From: Syntrophaceae bacterium UBA5619
Lineage (GTDB): Bacteria; Desulfobacterota; Syntrophia; Syntrophales; UBA5619
Assembly (NCBI GenBank): GCA_002424545.1
Contig: DIKL01000087.1
Location: 14,823 to 20,256, forward strand
Reading direction: 5' to 3'
DNA: 5,434 nucleotides
Shown here in pieces: positions 5,401-5,434 of this stretch (the first letter of the stretch is position 1; each line of letters opens with the position of its first letter). The position numbers and the translations under genes were made by a program. The notes under the pieces were generated by a model. The model was not told the DNA's origin and did no database searches. It saw only the letters and a list, made by a program, of their open reading frames with translations.

Positions 5401-5434
5401 ATGAAGAAAGTGGTGTTTATCGTTTCCGGCGGCG
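5401..5434 (+). CDS. Start of a TPP-riboswitch-controlled gene, probably thiamine-related (cut by window edge)
   Basis: Only 11 codons are inside the window (beginning MKKVVFIVSGG). The start is supported by GGAG at 5390-5393, seven bases before the ATG. Placement directly behind a TPP riboswitch implies a role in thiamine synthesis, salvage or transport. The short beta-strand followed by SGG would suit a thiamine pyrophosphokinase N-terminus, but 11 residues cannot settle this. The gene is expected to be repressed when TPP is abundant. Confidence 0.6.
   Translation, partial: MKKVVFIVSGG

Noticed and set aside
1..5434. CRISPR arrays, tRNA or rRNA genes, insertion sequences, phage or toxin-antitoxin genes
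   Set aside because: None seen. No regularly spaced repeats, no tRNA-like cloverleaf or CCA context, no transposase motifs or terminal inverted repeats.

Overview
The window looks like chromosomal DNA of a free-living bacterium. Genes are densely packed with bacterial Shine-Dalgarno sites, two sigma70-type promoters with near-consensus hexamers are visible, and a TPP (thiamine pyrophosphate) riboswitch precedes the last gene. Four genes are complete or nearly so and one is only a start. The protein style (a FabK/nitronate-monooxygenase-like flavoprotein, an LDH2-family oxidoreductase, TatD) would fit a high-GC proteobacterium or a Desulfobacterota/'deltaproteobacterial' lineage. That placement is an impression, not something the window proves. 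Layout, left to right: (1) 1-1654, minus strand, is one uninterrupted frame that leaves the window at base 1. It joins a complete muconate-lactonizing-enzyme-like enolase-superfamily domain to the first part of an alpha/beta-hydrolase domain. It has its own promoter (TTGACA-N17-TATAGT), a good ribosome binding site and a GTG start. (2) 1655-2088 is a mostly non-coding spacer holding that promoter, an AT-rich stretch, and an open 53-codon tail in frame with the upstream dehydrogenase but beyond its stop. (3) 2089-3159, minus strand, is an LDH2/malate dehydrogenase-family NAD(P)-dependent oxidoreductase with its own promoter (TTGACA-N17-TATACT). (4) 3160-3383 is a divergent intergenic region with three short perfect inverted repeats. 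(5) 3384-4379, plus strand, is an FMN-dependent nitronate monooxygenase/enoyl reductase II-like protein, followed 17 bases later by (6) tatD, 4397-5176, probably on the same transcript. (7) 5213-5347 is a TPP riboswitch with an intrinsic terminator, controlling (8) a gene that starts at 5401 and is cut by the window edge after 11 codons. How they work together: the genes form at least four transcription units (two minus, one plus pair, one riboswitch-controlled) and no single pathway links them all. Base composition changes within the window. Hand-counted sample lines of the leftmost gene are about 45-50% G+C, while lines from the dehydrogenase, flavoprotein and tatD are about 65-72%. The enolase-hydrolase fusion may therefore be an acquired gene. 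The most notable items are that fusion, with a cysteine where the hydrolase nucleophile should be, and the riboswitch expression platform, in which the 3' end of the aptamer is an 8-of-9 copy of the terminator's 3' stem strand.
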